Assembly (NCBI RefSeq): GCF_902804485.1 | Contig: NZ_CADCST010000107.1 | Coordinates: forward strand, 1 to 64,000 | DNA: 64,000 bases | Direction: 5' to 3' | From: Flavobacterium collinsii | GTDB taxonomy: Bacteria > Bacteroidota > Bacteroidia > Flavobacteriales > Flavobacteriaceae | Shown here: positions 16,015 through 24,524 of the stretch, one piece after another | Layout: the number at the start of each line of letters is the position of its first letter | Numbering within the stretch: position 1 is the stretch's first letter | Program-made: the position numbers and the translations under genes | Notes under the pieces: generated by a model | Seen by the model: the letters and a program-made list of their open reading frames with translations, nothing else | Told to the model about the DNA's origin: nothing | The model's database searches: none

Positions 16015-16413
16015 TTAATCCAGGTCGTCTAAAACCGGTACTGGTTTTTTGTTTTCATCAACTGCAACAAACGAAAAAGTTCCTGAAACTACGGTTTCGC
16101 GAAGTTCAGAATACATTTGTTCCATAAAAATATCAACGTGAATTTTACAACTCGTTCTTCCAACGCTAATCACTTTGGCTACTAATTCGATTAAAGTTCC
16201 GGCAGGAATTGCTTTTTTAAAATCAATTTGACCGGTTGAAATCGTAACTACTTTTTTTCGGCTGAATCGTGTCGCACAAATAAAAGCAACTTCATCCATA
16301 AGATGAAGTGCTGTACCTCCAAATAAAGTATCATAATGGTTTGTCGTACTCGGAAAAACCGCTTTAAAAATACGTGTTTCCGATTTTGCAATTCTTTCTT
16401 CTAATGTTCCCAT
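16015..16413 (-). CDS. Acyl-CoA thioesterase, hotdog fold (YciA-like)
   Basis: A single hotdog domain of 132 residues. The N-terminal RIFKAVFPSTTNHYDTLFGGTALHLMDEVAFICATRF holds the conserved N-x-x-G-x-x-F-G-G-x-x-L-x-x-x-D region, where the Asp acts in thioester hydrolysis. Strands with VVTISTGQIDFKKAIPAGTLIELVAKVI and VGRTSCKIHVDIF follow. The family hydrolyses acyl-CoA to free acid and CoA in the cytoplasm, usually as a hexamer; chain-length preference cannot be told. It lies six bases downstream of ribBA and is probably co-transcribed with it and the preceding permease gene. Confidence 0.88.
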   Translation of the reverse strand: MGTLEERIAKSETRIFKAVFPSTTNHYDTLFGGTALHLMDEVAFICATRFSRKKVVTISTGQIDFKKAIPAGTLIELVAKVISVGRTSCKIHVDIFMEQMYSELRETVVSGTFSFVAVDENKKPVPVLDDLD

Positions 16414-16419
16414 GTATAT

Positions 16420-17553
16420 TTAGTAGCTTACGTATTCGGTGATTTCAAGTCCATATCCAATCATTCCCACACGTTTTGTTTGTTCCGTGTTAGAGACTAG
16501 TCTGATTTTTGAAATATCAATATCGTGTAAAATCTGAGCGCCAATTCCATAATCTTTACTGTCAATGATCACTTTTGGTGCTTTCATTGTTCCTCCTGCC
16601 TGCAAGGCTTTAAGCTCTGCAATTCTATTCAATAGATTCACAGCCGTCATGTCTTGATTTATGAATAGTACAGCGCCTTTGCCGTTTTCATTAATCACCT
16701 TAAACATATCGTCTAATTGCTGCTCGGCATTATTGGTCAATGTTCCTAACAAATCATTATTTACTTGTGAAGAATTGATTCTCGTTAAGATTGGTTCTCC
16801 CAGATTCCAGGTACCTTTTGTTAACGCAATATGAATTTGTTTGTTGGTAGTCTGTTCGTATGCTCTCAATCTAAAAGTTCCAAAGCGTGTTTCGATGTCA
16901 AAATCTTCTTTTTTCACAATCAGACTATCGTGCTGCATTCTGTAGGCTACTAAATCTTCAATTGAAACTAATTTCAAATTGAATTTCTTGGCTACTTTAA
17001 CCAGTTCCGGTAAGCGTGACATCGTACCGTCTTCATTCAAAATTTCACAGATCACGCCGGCTGGCTTGAATCCAGCTAATCTGGCAAAGTCAATTGCAGC
17101 TTCTGTATGTCCTGTTCTTCTTAAAACACCGCCTTGTTTGGCTACCAAAGGAAAAATATGTCCCGGGCGTGCCAGTTCATGTGGTTTAACATTTGAATCT
17201 GTTAGTGCTAGTACTGTTTTAGATCGGTCAGCAGCTGAAATTCCCGTGGTTACTCCATGTCCTTTTAAATCAACAGAAACAGTAAAAGCAGTTTCCATAT
17301 GATCTGTATTGTTTGTAACCATTGGTCTTAGATCCAATTCCTTGCAACGGCTTTCTGTCAATGGGGCACAAATTAACCCACGTCCGTGAGTAGCCATAAA
17401 ATTGATCATTTCCGGAGTTACTTTTTCGGCTGCAGCCAAAAAATCACCTTCATTTTCACGATCTTCATCATCGACTACAATGATTACTTTACCCTGACGA
17501 ATGTCTTCAATAGCTTCTTCAATGGTATTCAGTTGTATTTTTGTTGTTGACAT
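16420..17553 (-). CDS. ribB: RibBA: DHBP synthase fused to a degenerate GTP cyclohydrolase II domain
   Basis: Residues 1-205 are 3,4-dihydroxy-2-butanone-4-phosphate synthase, which makes the four-carbon unit of riboflavin from ribulose 5-phosphate. The acidic loop DDEDRENEGDF (28-38), HGRGLICAPLT and RRTGHTEAAIDFARLAG are complete. Residues about 206-377 keep the outline of GTP cyclohydrolase II (RFGTFRLRAY near the start, DYGIGAQIL and KRVGMIGYGLEI near the end). They have lost the zinc cysteines and the QEGRGIG motif: the expected positions read RINSSQVNNDLLGTL and INQDMTAVNLL. The second half is therefore probably not a cyclohydrolase, and a separate ribA should exist elsewhere. Length is slightly under the usual 400. 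Confidence 0.9.
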   Translation of the reverse strand: MSTTKIQLNTIEEAIEDIRQGKVIIVVDDEDRENEGDFLAAAEKVTPEMINFMATHGRGLICAPLTESRCKELDLRPMVTNNTDHMETAFTVSVDLKGHGVTTGISAADRSKTVLALTDSNVKPHELARPGHIFPLVAKQGGVLRRTGHTEAAIDFARLAGFKPAGVICEILNEDGTMSRLPELVKVAKKFNLKLVSIEDLVAYRMQHDSLIVKKEDFDIETRFGTFRLRAYEQTTNKQIHIALTKGTWNLGEPILTRINSSQVNNDLLGTLTNNAEQQLDDMFKVINENGKGAVLFINQDMTAVNLLNRIAELKALQAGGTMKAPKVIIDSKDYGIGAQILHDIDISKIRLVSNTEQTKRVGMIGYGLEITEYVSY

Positions 17554-17555
17554 AA

Positions 17556-19010
17556 TTATTTTTGATTTTGAGCAGGAAAGAACCGCTCTGAAATTTTTTG
17601 AAATAGTTGTGATATTGGAGTTGTAATTGCGTCAAAGTTGATTAATCCGTTGTCGTTAGTAGCGCGATACGTTAATAAAACTGCTAAAGGCAATAATATG
17701 AAAGAAGACATCCATGATCCTATAAATGGATTCATCGCGCCTTCCTGAGAAAGTCTTTTTCCAAAAGTATTGATGAAATGGAAAGTAATAAAAATTAAAA
17801 CTGCAAAAACAATAGGTAAACCAAGTCCTCCTTTACGGATGATGGCTCCTAATGGCGCACCAATAAAAAACATTAGAAAGCAGGCAAACGCAATAACGAA
17901 TTTTTCATATAAGGCCGTTAAGTGCTTGTTGATGTCTCTTTGTTTCTCTTTTAAATCGTTTTGTGTGGTTTCAATAGAATAGATGTTGCTTGTAACATTA
18001 CTACTGGCCATTTTAATAACATCAGATTTCTCTTTAGTGGTATAGAGCGATAAAAGATTATTGGGTAAATCTTTTTTCTTTTTATCTGTTTTTAAGGGTG
18101 TCGGCGATTTCCGGATCCCAACACGCTGATTGATGTTTTCTGAAAAAGAAATAATTTCATTATCCAGATTTTTGTTAAGTGAATCCAGAGTATAACGAAG
18201 TTCACTAACATTCAGCATTCCGTTTGTATTGCTTATATTTTCCTTATCGTCATCGGTTTTGTTTAATTCAGATAAGTCGATATTGATAATTTGCTTTTTA
18301 AAAGCTCCCTTTATGAAAGGCAGTTTAGCGCGATCCTCATATTTTTTTGGAGTGACATCCTGATAGTAATAACCATCATTTAAAACTAATTTTAAAATGC
18401 TGGATTTTTCGTTACTCATCAGTTTACCGCTTTTAGCCTTAATTACCGTTTTATTTTCACCGGTATTAGTTGGCTTTTCGTGAATAGTAACGCCGGTTAA
18501 AATATTCCCATTTTCACCGGATTTTTTGTTGACCTTAATGTTGTAAAAACCAACATCATTAAACTGTCCTTCGGCAATTGCCATTGCAGGCTTGGCCTGT
18601 GCAATGTTTTTTCGGAAATTAATAAACTTGTATTCCGCATACGGAATTACATTATTGGCGAACCAAAAAGCGACTATACTTAAAACAAAGATAAATACGA
18701 TTAAACTTCGCATTGCTCTTTGAAGTGATATTCCGGATGATTTCATGGCCGCGAATTCATAATTCTCAGCCAAATTACCAAAAGTCATAATGGAGGCAAG
18801 TAAAACCGATAGGGGTAAAACCAGCGGAATGATTCGGGGCATGGAGAATAAAAGGAATTTTACCACCAAAATCAAATCCAGATCTTTACCTGCAAGTTCT
18901 GAGATAAAGAGCCATACGGTTTGAAGTATGAAGATAAAAAAAAGGATTACAAATACCGTAGTAAATGTAATCAGGAATGTTTTTAGTAAGTATTTGTCTA
19001 AAATTTTCAA
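17556..19010 (-). CDS. LptF/LptG-type permease (YjgP/YjgQ family)
   Basis: An inner-membrane permease of the lipopolysaccharide export ABC transporter, 484 residues. Three membrane segments at the N-terminus (starting LKTFLITFTTVFVILFFIFIL), a large periplasmic beta-jellyroll region of about 220 residues, and three C-terminal segments (FVIAFACFLMFFIGAPLGAIIRKGGLGLP) match the family. In Bacteroidota the LptF and LptG paralogues are often far apart and hard to tell from each other, so I do not choose. It is followed at three bases by ribBA and preceded closely by lolA, so envelope lipid and lipoprotein transport genes are grouped. The periplasmic part is longer than in E. coli. Confidence 0.88.
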   Translation of the reverse strand: MKILDKYLLKTFLITFTTVFVILFFIFILQTVWLFISELAGKDLDLILVVKFLLFSMPRIIPLVLPLSVLLASIMTFGNLAENYEFAAMKSSGISLQRAMRSLIVFIFVLSIVAFWFANNVIPYAEYKFINFRKNIAQAKPAMAIAEGQFNDVGFYNIKVNKKSGENGNILTGVTIHEKPTNTGENKTVIKAKSGKLMSNEKSSILKLVLNDGYYYQDVTPKKYEDRAKLPFIKGAFKKQIINIDLSELNKTDDDKENISNTNGMLNVSELRYTLDSLNKNLDNEIISFSENINQRVGIRKSPTPLKTDKKKKDLPNNLLSLYTTKEKSDVIKMASSNVTSNIYSIETTQNDLKEKQRDINKHLTALYEKFVIAFACFLMFFIGAPLGAIIRKGGLGLPIVFAVLIFITFHFINTFGKRLSQEGAMNPFIGSWMSSFILLPLAVLLTYRATNDNGLINFDAITTPISQLFQKISERFFPAQNQK

Positions 19011-19018
19011 CCTTGTAA

Positions 19019-19711
19019 TTAGTCTAATTTATTGATGTAGTATTTTGGATATTTGCTCGCTACAAATGTAAATTGATTTTTTGATAAAGGCTGATTGGTT
19101 TTAAAAGAATTAACGGTTAAAGTGGTTTTTGTTCCATTTTTTCCGGTTTCAATCAAATTATAGATGTGTTTAGTCTGAACATCAATACCCAATAGAATTT
19201 CTTTTCTTTGGTCTTTTGAGTTTGTAGGGGCTAATTTGATATATTGAATTTTTCTTCCTTTCACGTTTTGAACAATATCCATATTGTATTTATATCCTGA
19301 ATTGAAGAAAGTCAGCATTTTTGAAGGTGTAATAGCAGTATCGTCTTTTTCGTTTACTTTAGAAATGGTAACCTCTTCATCCTCCGGAACAATAGTGTAA
19401 GTTTTCTGACCGTCAAATATCTTAGTTACTCCCATAAAATTCAATACATATTGATTGCCTTTCATTGTCACATTACCTTTACTGTCCTGGTTGATGTTTT
19501 CTTTGGTGTTATTCAGGGTGTATTTAAAGTCAATAACAATATTGTTGTAGCTTTTTATTTTAGAAGTTACTTCATTCAATAGATCTTTGGCTTTTTTATC
19601 CTGAGCCTGAATAGAAGTGAAGCTCAAAAGCAATAAAACTGCCATTTGAATGCACTTTTTAGTCGTCTTAGTAATAGAATTGTTTTGGATTTCCTGAATT
19701 TTTGTTTTCAT
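19019..19711 (-). CDS. lolA: LolA-like periplasmic lipoprotein carrier
   Basis: A secreted protein of 230 residues. From ATG 19711, the sequence MKTKIQEIQNNSITKTTKKC leads to a hydrophobic core MAVLLLLSFTSIQA with cleavage after AQA-like residues. The mature domain (LLNEVTSKIKSYNNIVIDFKYTL, then GNVTMKGNQYVLNFMGVTKIFDGQKTYTIVPEDEEV) has the open beta-barrel pattern of LolA/LolB. LolA carries lipoproteins across the periplasm. Upstream in-frame starts at 19732 and 19756 would overlap ftsK; I chose 19711, eight bases after the ftsK stop. The gene order ftsK-lolA-permease is common in Flavobacteriia. Confidence 0.85.
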   Translation of the reverse strand: MKTKIQEIQNNSITKTTKKCIQMAVLLLLSFTSIQAQDKKAKDLLNEVTSKIKSYNNIVIDFKYTLNNTKENINQDSKGNVTMKGNQYVLNFMGVTKIFDGQKTYTIVPEDEEVTISKVNEKDDTAITPSKMLTFFNSGYKYNMDIVQNVKGRKIQYIKLAPTNSKDQRKEILLGIDVQTKHIYNLIETGKNGTKTTLTVNSFKTNQPLSKNQFTFVASKYPKYYINKLD

Positions 19712-19718
19712 GATGGGG

Positions 19719-22172
19719 TTAATTTTGTTCATTGTTAAAAAATTGATCAAGAGCACTTAAGTCAGTTATGTTTACAGTTCTTGCTTTACTGCCTTCAAAA
19801 GGGCCAACAATTCCGGCTGCTTCCAGCTGGTCGATCAATCGACCGGCTCTGTTGTATCCCAATTTTAATTTTCTTTGCAGTAATGAAGCGGAACCTTGTT
19901 GTGCATTGACAATAATCTCTGCAGCTTCTCTGAATAAAGTGTCTCTTTCGGAAATATCCACATCAAGATTGATGCCAGTTTCTTCTCCAACAAACTCCGG
20001 AAGCAAATAAGCCGTAGCATAAGCTTTTTGCGAACCGATAAAATCCGTAATTTTTTCTACCTCAGGAGTGTCGATGAAAGCACACTGTACACGTACCACA
20101 TCATTTCCATTGGTGTATAATAAATCTCCACGTCCAATTAGTTGATCAGCTCCCTGGGTATCCAGAATAGTTCGGGAATCGATTTTGGAAGTTACTCTAA
20201 AGGCAATTCTCGCAGGGAAATTGGCTTTAATCAAACCTGTAATAACGTTTACCGATGGTCTTTGAGTGGCGATAATTAAGTGAATACCAATAGCACGAGC
20301 CAGCTGAGCTAAACGCGCAATCGGAATTTCGACTTCTTTACCGGCTGTCATAATCAAATCAGCGAACTCATCTACTACTAAAATAATATAAGGTAAAAAG
20401 CGGTGACCTGCTTCAGGGTTCAATTTTCGAGCTCTGAATTTTTCGTTATACTCTTTAATGTTACGTACCATTGCGTCTTTTAGTAAGGAGTAACGGTTGT
20501 CCATTTCGGTACAAAGAGAGTTCAGCGTATTTACTACCTTGGCATTGTCTGTGATGATAGCATCTTCGGTATCTGGAAGTTTGGCTAAATAATGTCTTTC
20601 AATTTTATTGAAAAGTGTTAGCTCTACTTTTTTCGGATCTACCAGTACGAATTTGACTTCAGCCGGATGTTTCTTGTATAAAAGAGAGGTTAAAACGGCA
20701 TTCAAACCTACAGATTTTCCTTGTCCGGTTGCTCCCGCCATCAATAAGTGAGGCATTTTGGCTAAATCGACTACAAAAGTTTCGTTTGAGATGGTTTTTC
20801 CTAAAGCAATTGGCAATTCCATTTCAGCTTCCTGAAATTTAGCTGATCCAATAACACTTTTCATTGAAACCATTGTTGGGTTCTTATTTGGAACCTCGAT
20901 ACCAATCGTTCCTTTTCCTGGAATTGGAGCTATAATACGAATTCCTAGTGCCGAAAGCGATAGCGCGATATCGTCTTCCAGGCTTTTAATTTTAGAGATT
21001 CTGATTCCGGCTTCCGGTACAATTTCGTATAAAGTTACCGATGGACCAACGGTTGCTTTAATTTGGGCAATTTCAATTTTGTAATTGCGGAGTGTATCTA
21101 CAATTTTGTTTTTATTTTCTTCTAATTCTTCCTGATTGATGGTGATTCCGCCAGTCGAATATTCTTTTAATAAATCAATTGTTGGGAATTTGTAATTGGA
21201 TAAATCTAAAGTTGGATCAAATAATCCGAAATCGGCTACCAGACGTGAAGCCAGATTTTCTTCGATAATATCCTCTTCTTCCGCTTTTTCAATTACGAAT
21301 TCTTCTGTGTGAACAGGAGTTTTAACAGTTACCGGATTTACATCCATTTGAACTGGTTTTAAAATCGGATTCAAATCAATTTCGGATGCATTTGAAATGG
21401 TTGGTTTCAATGCTTCTTTATTGATTTCGAATTGGCTGACATCAGATTTTAAGTGAATATTGTCTAATTCCGAATCTTCTTCCTTGATTGCAAATTCCTC
21501 TAAGTTATAAGCACTTTCGGCTTCCTGAGGTTTTTTCATAGCGGCTAGTTCCGAACTGAATTCTTTTTTGGTAGAATCAAAAAACGTTTGAATTTTTTCA
21601 GGTGATAGTTTGATTTTGAAAATCAGGTACACAATTAATCCAAAAAGAAGCGTAAGTAAAGTACCTGTTTTTCCAATGTAATCTTGTAAAAACAGGTTAA
21701 GCTCGTATCCAATTGTTCCACCCAATTCAGGTGCCGATGTGGCAAAAAATCCAAAAAGGACAGAAACAATAATAATAGCAAAAAGATCCCAAAACCAAAT
21801 GTTTTTTAATTTTTTGGTAGAGAGTTCCAGGGCCAGAAACATTCCGGTAAGGAAAAATAAACGTACCAGTATAAAAGCGGCAATACCAAAACCTTTGTAT
21901 ACAATAAGATCGGCGAGGAAAGCCCCGAATTTCCCGAGCCAGTTTTCTACAACTTCAGCACGATCGCCAAGCTGGCTTACAGCACTTTGGTCAGATTGCC
22001 ATTGTCCGTTGACATAAAAAGAAATAAATGCAACTAATAGTGCAACTGAAAAGAGCACCAAAAGGCATCCGGAAACAAACTTTTGTTGCTTGGTTAATTT
22101 CCAGTACTTTGCCGTTTCAGTCTTTGGTTCGTTTTTTTTGTCTAAAGTTTCTTTTTTGGTTGTTTTTGCCAT
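19719..22172 (-). CDS. ftsK: DNA translocase FtsK
   Basis: A septal DNA pump of 817 residues. Four or five membrane helices occupy residues about 30-200. A variable acidic linker (200-320) is shorter than the E. coli one. The alpha and RecA-like beta motor domain follows, with Walker A GATGQGKSVGLN and Walker B IILVVDEFADLI. The C-terminal gamma winged helix (760-817) contains SLLQRKLKLGYNRAGRLIDQ, the KOPS-reading element. FtsK helps XerCD resolve chromosome dimers during division. The gene is followed by lolA without a terminator. Confidence 0.96.
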   Translation of the reverse strand: MAKTTKKETLDKKNEPKTETAKYWKLTKQQKFVSGCLLVLFSVALLVAFISFYVNGQWQSDQSAVSQLGDRAEVVENWLGKFGAFLADLIVYKGFGIAAFILVRLFFLTGMFLALELSTKKLKNIWFWDLFAIIIVSVLFGFFATSAPELGGTIGYELNLFLQDYIGKTGTLLTLLFGLIVYLIFKIKLSPEKIQTFFDSTKKEFSSELAAMKKPQEAESAYNLEEFAIKEEDSELDNIHLKSDVSQFEINKEALKPTISNASEIDLNPILKPVQMDVNPVTVKTPVHTEEFVIEKAEEEDIIEENLASRLVADFGLFDPTLDLSNYKFPTIDLLKEYSTGGITINQEELEENKNKIVDTLRNYKIEIAQIKATVGPSVTLYEIVPEAGIRISKIKSLEDDIALSLSALGIRIIAPIPGKGTIGIEVPNKNPTMVSMKSVIGSAKFQEAEMELPIALGKTISNETFVVDLAKMPHLLMAGATGQGKSVGLNAVLTSLLYKKHPAEVKFVLVDPKKVELTLFNKIERHYLAKLPDTEDAIITDNAKVVNTLNSLCTEMDNRYSLLKDAMVRNIKEYNEKFRARKLNPEAGHRFLPYIILVVDEFADLIMTAGKEVEIPIARLAQLARAIGIHLIIATQRPSVNVITGLIKANFPARIAFRVTSKIDSRTILDTQGADQLIGRGDLLYTNGNDVVRVQCAFIDTPEVEKITDFIGSQKAYATAYLLPEFVGEETGINLDVDISERDTLFREAAEIIVNAQQGSASLLQRKLKLGYNRAGRLIDQLEAAGIVGPFEGSKARTVNITDLSALDQFFNNEQN

Positions 22173-22190
22173 TCTTGCGTTTCCTGTTGC

Positions 22191-22565
22191 CTATGTAAAT
22201 TTTGGGATATAAATGATTAAGCCTATTGCTATTGCTGTCATTGCAGCAAAAAATACCGCTCCGGCCGCAATATCTTTAATAAAACCGATTCGTTTGCTGT
22301 AATCAGGGTGAATAAAATCAGCAATTTTTTCTACTGCGGTATTCAGACCTTCAACACTTAAAACTAAACCTATGGCTAATGTTTGACACAGCCATTCGGT
22401 CTGTGAAATATGAAAATAAAACCCGGCAATGGTCATGATAATTCCTAGAGAGAATTGAACCATAATGCTGTGTTCTGTTTTAATAAGTTTTACGGCTCCA
22501 TTAAAAGCGTATGTCATACTTTTTAATCGGCCAGTAACAAAGGTATTATCTTTTTGAAATTCCAT
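22191..22565 (-). CDS. Diacylglycerol kinase family protein (DgkA type)
   Basis: A small integral membrane kinase of 124 residues with three predicted helices and the signature EGLNTAVEKIADFIHP, which includes the conserved ExxNTxxE. The N-terminal amphipathic segment RLKSMTYAFNGAVKLIKTEHSI is typical. The Gram-negative DgkA recycles diacylglycerol to phosphatidate; the Gram-positive relatives use undecaprenol, so substrate is open. It sits 18 bases downstream of tpx and upstream of ftsK on the same strand. Confidence 0.88.
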   Translation of the reverse strand: MEFQKDNTFVTGRLKSMTYAFNGAVKLIKTEHSIMVQFSLGIIMTIAGFYFHISQTEWLCQTLAIGLVLSVEGLNTAVEKIADFIHPDYSKRIGFIKDIAAGAVFFAAMTAIAIGLIIYIPKFT

Positions 22566-22574
22566 TTAAAGATC

Positions 22575-23072
22575 TTATAGTGCTGCTAAAGCTGCTTCGT
22601 AATTTGGTTCGTTAGCAATTTCAGCTACTTGTTCTGTGTGAATTACTTTTCCATCAGCATCAACTACAATGATTGCTCTTGAATGTAAGCCTGCTAAAGG
22701 TCCGTCAACAATTTCTAAACCATTAGTTTTTCCAAAATCTCCTGCTTGGAAATCAGATAAATTAACTACATTTTCTAATCCTTCAGCGCCACAAAAACGT
22801 TTTTGAGCAAATGGCAAATCTCTTGAAATACACAATACAGTTGTGTTCTCTAAATTGCTGGCGCTTTCGTTGAATTTTCTAACAGATGTAGCACAAGTTC
22901 CGGTATCAATACTCGGGAAAATGTTTAAAACTAATTTTTTTCCGGCGAAATTGCTTAAAGAAGCAACGGATAAATCGTTCTGTACTAATTTGAAATCAGC
23001 TAGTTGCGATCCAACTGTTGGTAACTCGCCTGAAGTATGAATAGGATTTCCTCCCAATGTTATTGAAGCCAT
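22575..23072 (-). CDS. tpx: Thiol peroxidase (Tpx-type peroxiredoxin)
   Basis: An atypical two-cysteine peroxiredoxin of 165 residues that reduces alkyl hydroperoxides using thioredoxin. The peroxidatic C60 lies in DTGTCATSVRKFNE and the resolving C94 in KRFCGAEG, as in E. coli Tpx. The N-terminal ITLGGNPIHTSGELPTVGS is the family hallmark. A -7 box (TACTTTTG on the minus strand, 23098-23105) lies 26 bases upstream of the ATG, so this gene probably starts the tpx-dgkA-ftsK transcript. Confidence 0.95.
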   Translation of the reverse strand: MASITLGGNPIHTSGELPTVGSQLADFKLVQNDLSVASLSNFAGKKLVLNIFPSIDTGTCATSVRKFNESASNLENTTVLCISRDLPFAQKRFCGAEGLENVVNLSDFQAGDFGKTNGLEIVDGPLAGLHSRAIIVVDADGKVIHTEQVAEIANEPNYEAALAAL

Positions 23073-23560
23073 GATTTTTATTTAAATTAATGAGGTTCAA
23101 AAGTAAGGATTAATATTTGAATCTAAAAGTATTTGTTCGTGGGTTTAAGGAGAGATTAAGGATGTTTTGTGGACGGCCACGAATTCATGAATTATTTTAG
23201 ATTTATCGCAAAGTATGTCATTTCGATGAATGAGAAATCGCGCCAGTGAATCGATAAAGATTGGTGATTTTGATTGTAGAGTTTCTTGTTTGATCCGCTT
23301 CGTCTATACACTATCGCTCGGGTCTCCTTCGACCTCGCTCAGGAGAACACTCGTGGTTTAAACCGAGAGTGTGACGGCAAACTGAGGCTGTAAACTATGA
23401 CCACGACCGAAAACTGAGACTGAATACTGAGACTGAATACTGAGACTGAGAACTGAGACTGAGAACTGAGACTGAGAACTGAGACTGAGAACTGAGACTG
23501 AGAACTGAGACTGAGAACTGAGACTGAATACTTAGACTGAATACTTAGACTGAAAACTAA
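23073..23560. other. Intergenic region with degenerate repeats and a minisatellite
   Basis: Apart from the tpx promoter and the tandem repeat at 23396-23556, the region holds a fragment of the CCACGAATTCA family (about 23175-23187) and a decayed relative of the GTCATTTCGA element (about 23218). No gene is supported. Confidence 0.5.
23396..23556. repeat. 13-bp minisatellite
   Basis: About a dozen head-to-tail copies of GAGACTGAGAACT with edge variants GAGACTGAATACT and TAGACTGAATACT. Variants cluster at both ends with pure units in the centre, as expected from slippage. On the minus strand it reads as a 13-residue protein repeat, which I regard as accidental. Confidence 0.85.
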
Positions 23561-23592
23561 AAAAAAGCGTCTCAAAATTGAAACGCTTTTTT
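23561..23592 (-). terminator. Terminator after the DUF6952 gene
   Basis: Stem GCGTCTCAAAATTGAAACGC with one internal mismatch between an A run and a T run; usable in both directions. It lies 34 bases past the DUF6952 stop. Confidence 0.7.
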
Positions 23593-23625
23593 CCTTGTCA
23601 TGTTTTTTTTATTTGTAATGCTCGA

Positions 23626-23883
23626 TTATTTATCGATGGAACCTAAAACACGTTTCATAAACGCGTTTAGAGCTTCTTTTTTATCAGTGCCCTGAACTAC
23701 CATTTTATGTACTTCAAGCGCACCATACATATTTGAAATTAATTCGCCAATTACATCTAATTCTTCATCTTTTAAAGACGGAATTTCAGTCATAGCTTCT
23801 AAAACTTCGATGGTTTCAATGATATAATCCTGATCGTTTTCTTCGATGAATTGCGTCAATTGCTTTATTACGGGTAATTTCAT
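23626..23883 (-). CDS. DUF6952 family protein
   Basis: A small acidic helical protein of 85 residues starting MKLPVIKQLTQFIEENDQDY. It is a conserved companion of a thioredoxin and a peroxiredoxin gene in Flavobacteriia; its function is unknown. I chose ATG 23883 because the longer frame to 23910 would run into the preceding intergenic repeat. The order here (peroxiredoxin, thioredoxin, this gene, all minus) suggests a part in thiol redox balance. The sequence has no cysteine, so it is not itself a redox catalyst. Confidence 0.75.
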   Translation of the reverse strand: MKLPVIKQLTQFIEENDQDYIIETIEVLEAMTEIPSLKDEELDVIGELISNMYGALEVHKMVVQGTDKKEALNAFMKRVLGSIDK

Positions 23884-23990
23884 AATTAGATTTCTTAGAT
23901 TTTTAGACATTCTTAGATTTCTTAGACTTTCTTGAAAATTCAGACGTCGTCTAAGGAGTCTAAAGATCTAAGTAAGTCTAACCAATCTCA

Positions 23991-24299
23991 TTACGCGATA
24001 GCGTTTACCAAGTCGATTAAAACTTCTTGTTTGTTGGTTTGAGTTTCTCCAACCAATTGTCCGTTTACAAAAGTAGCGAAAGTAGGCAGGTTGCTTACAT
24101 TGGCTAACTTTCTTGATTCCGGAGAATTTTCAGCATCAACCAAAACAAAAGTGATAGCTTCGTTTTCTGTTGCTAATTTTTTGAATTTTGGTTTCATAAT
24201 ACGGCAATTTCCACACCATGAAGCTGAATATTGTACTACTACTTTTTCGTTTTTAGCAACTAAATCTGCTAACGTATCTTCGTTTAAGTCGATTAACAT
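23991..24299 (-). CDS. Thioredoxin-family protein with CGNC active site
   Basis: A one-domain cytoplasmic thioredoxin fold of 102 residues. The active site is WCGNC (C29, C32), with Asn in place of the Pro of classical CGPC, which usually raises the redox potential. The cis-Pro loop is present in NLPTFATF. It lies between a typical peroxiredoxin and DUF6952 and may reduce the former; that is inferred from order. There is no signal peptide. Confidence 0.85.
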   Translation of the reverse strand: MLIDLNEDTLADLVAKNEKVVVQYSASWCGNCRIMKPKFKKLATENEAITFVLVDAENSPESRKLANVSNLPTFATFVNGQLVGETQTNKQEVLIDLVNAIA

Positions 24300-24422
24300 T
24301 TGTTTATATTTTTAAGGTTCAAAGTGGCAAAGGTGCAGAGGGACAAAGTTTTGAAAACTTTGTTTAATATCACAACAAATTTCTTTCGTTGTTTAATCTT
24401 TGCCGTATTTTTTTAGGAGAGT

Positions 24423-24520
24423 TAAAGTTACAAAGGTTCACGGGATTAAAAATAATAACGTTATCCATTGTGACAAAAACACTTTGCCACTCTGTACCTA
24501 TGAACCTTTGTAACTTTTAA
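24423..24520. repeat. Inverted-repeat element between redox genes
   Basis: AAAGTTACAAAGGTTCA near 24425 is answered by TGAACCTTTGTAACTTT ending near 24519, about 60 bases apart. A degenerate relative (GAACCTTTGCTAC) is seen near 48297. Confidence 0.6.
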
Positions 24521-24524
24521 AAAA

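Noticed and set aside
23396..23556. Possible CRISPR array
   Set aside because: Units are 13 bp and contiguous, without spacers, and no cas genes are present; the same applies to the hexamer array at 56848.
23339..23575. 78-codon frame with a 13-residue repeat
   Set aside because: It is only the translation of the 13-bp minisatellite.
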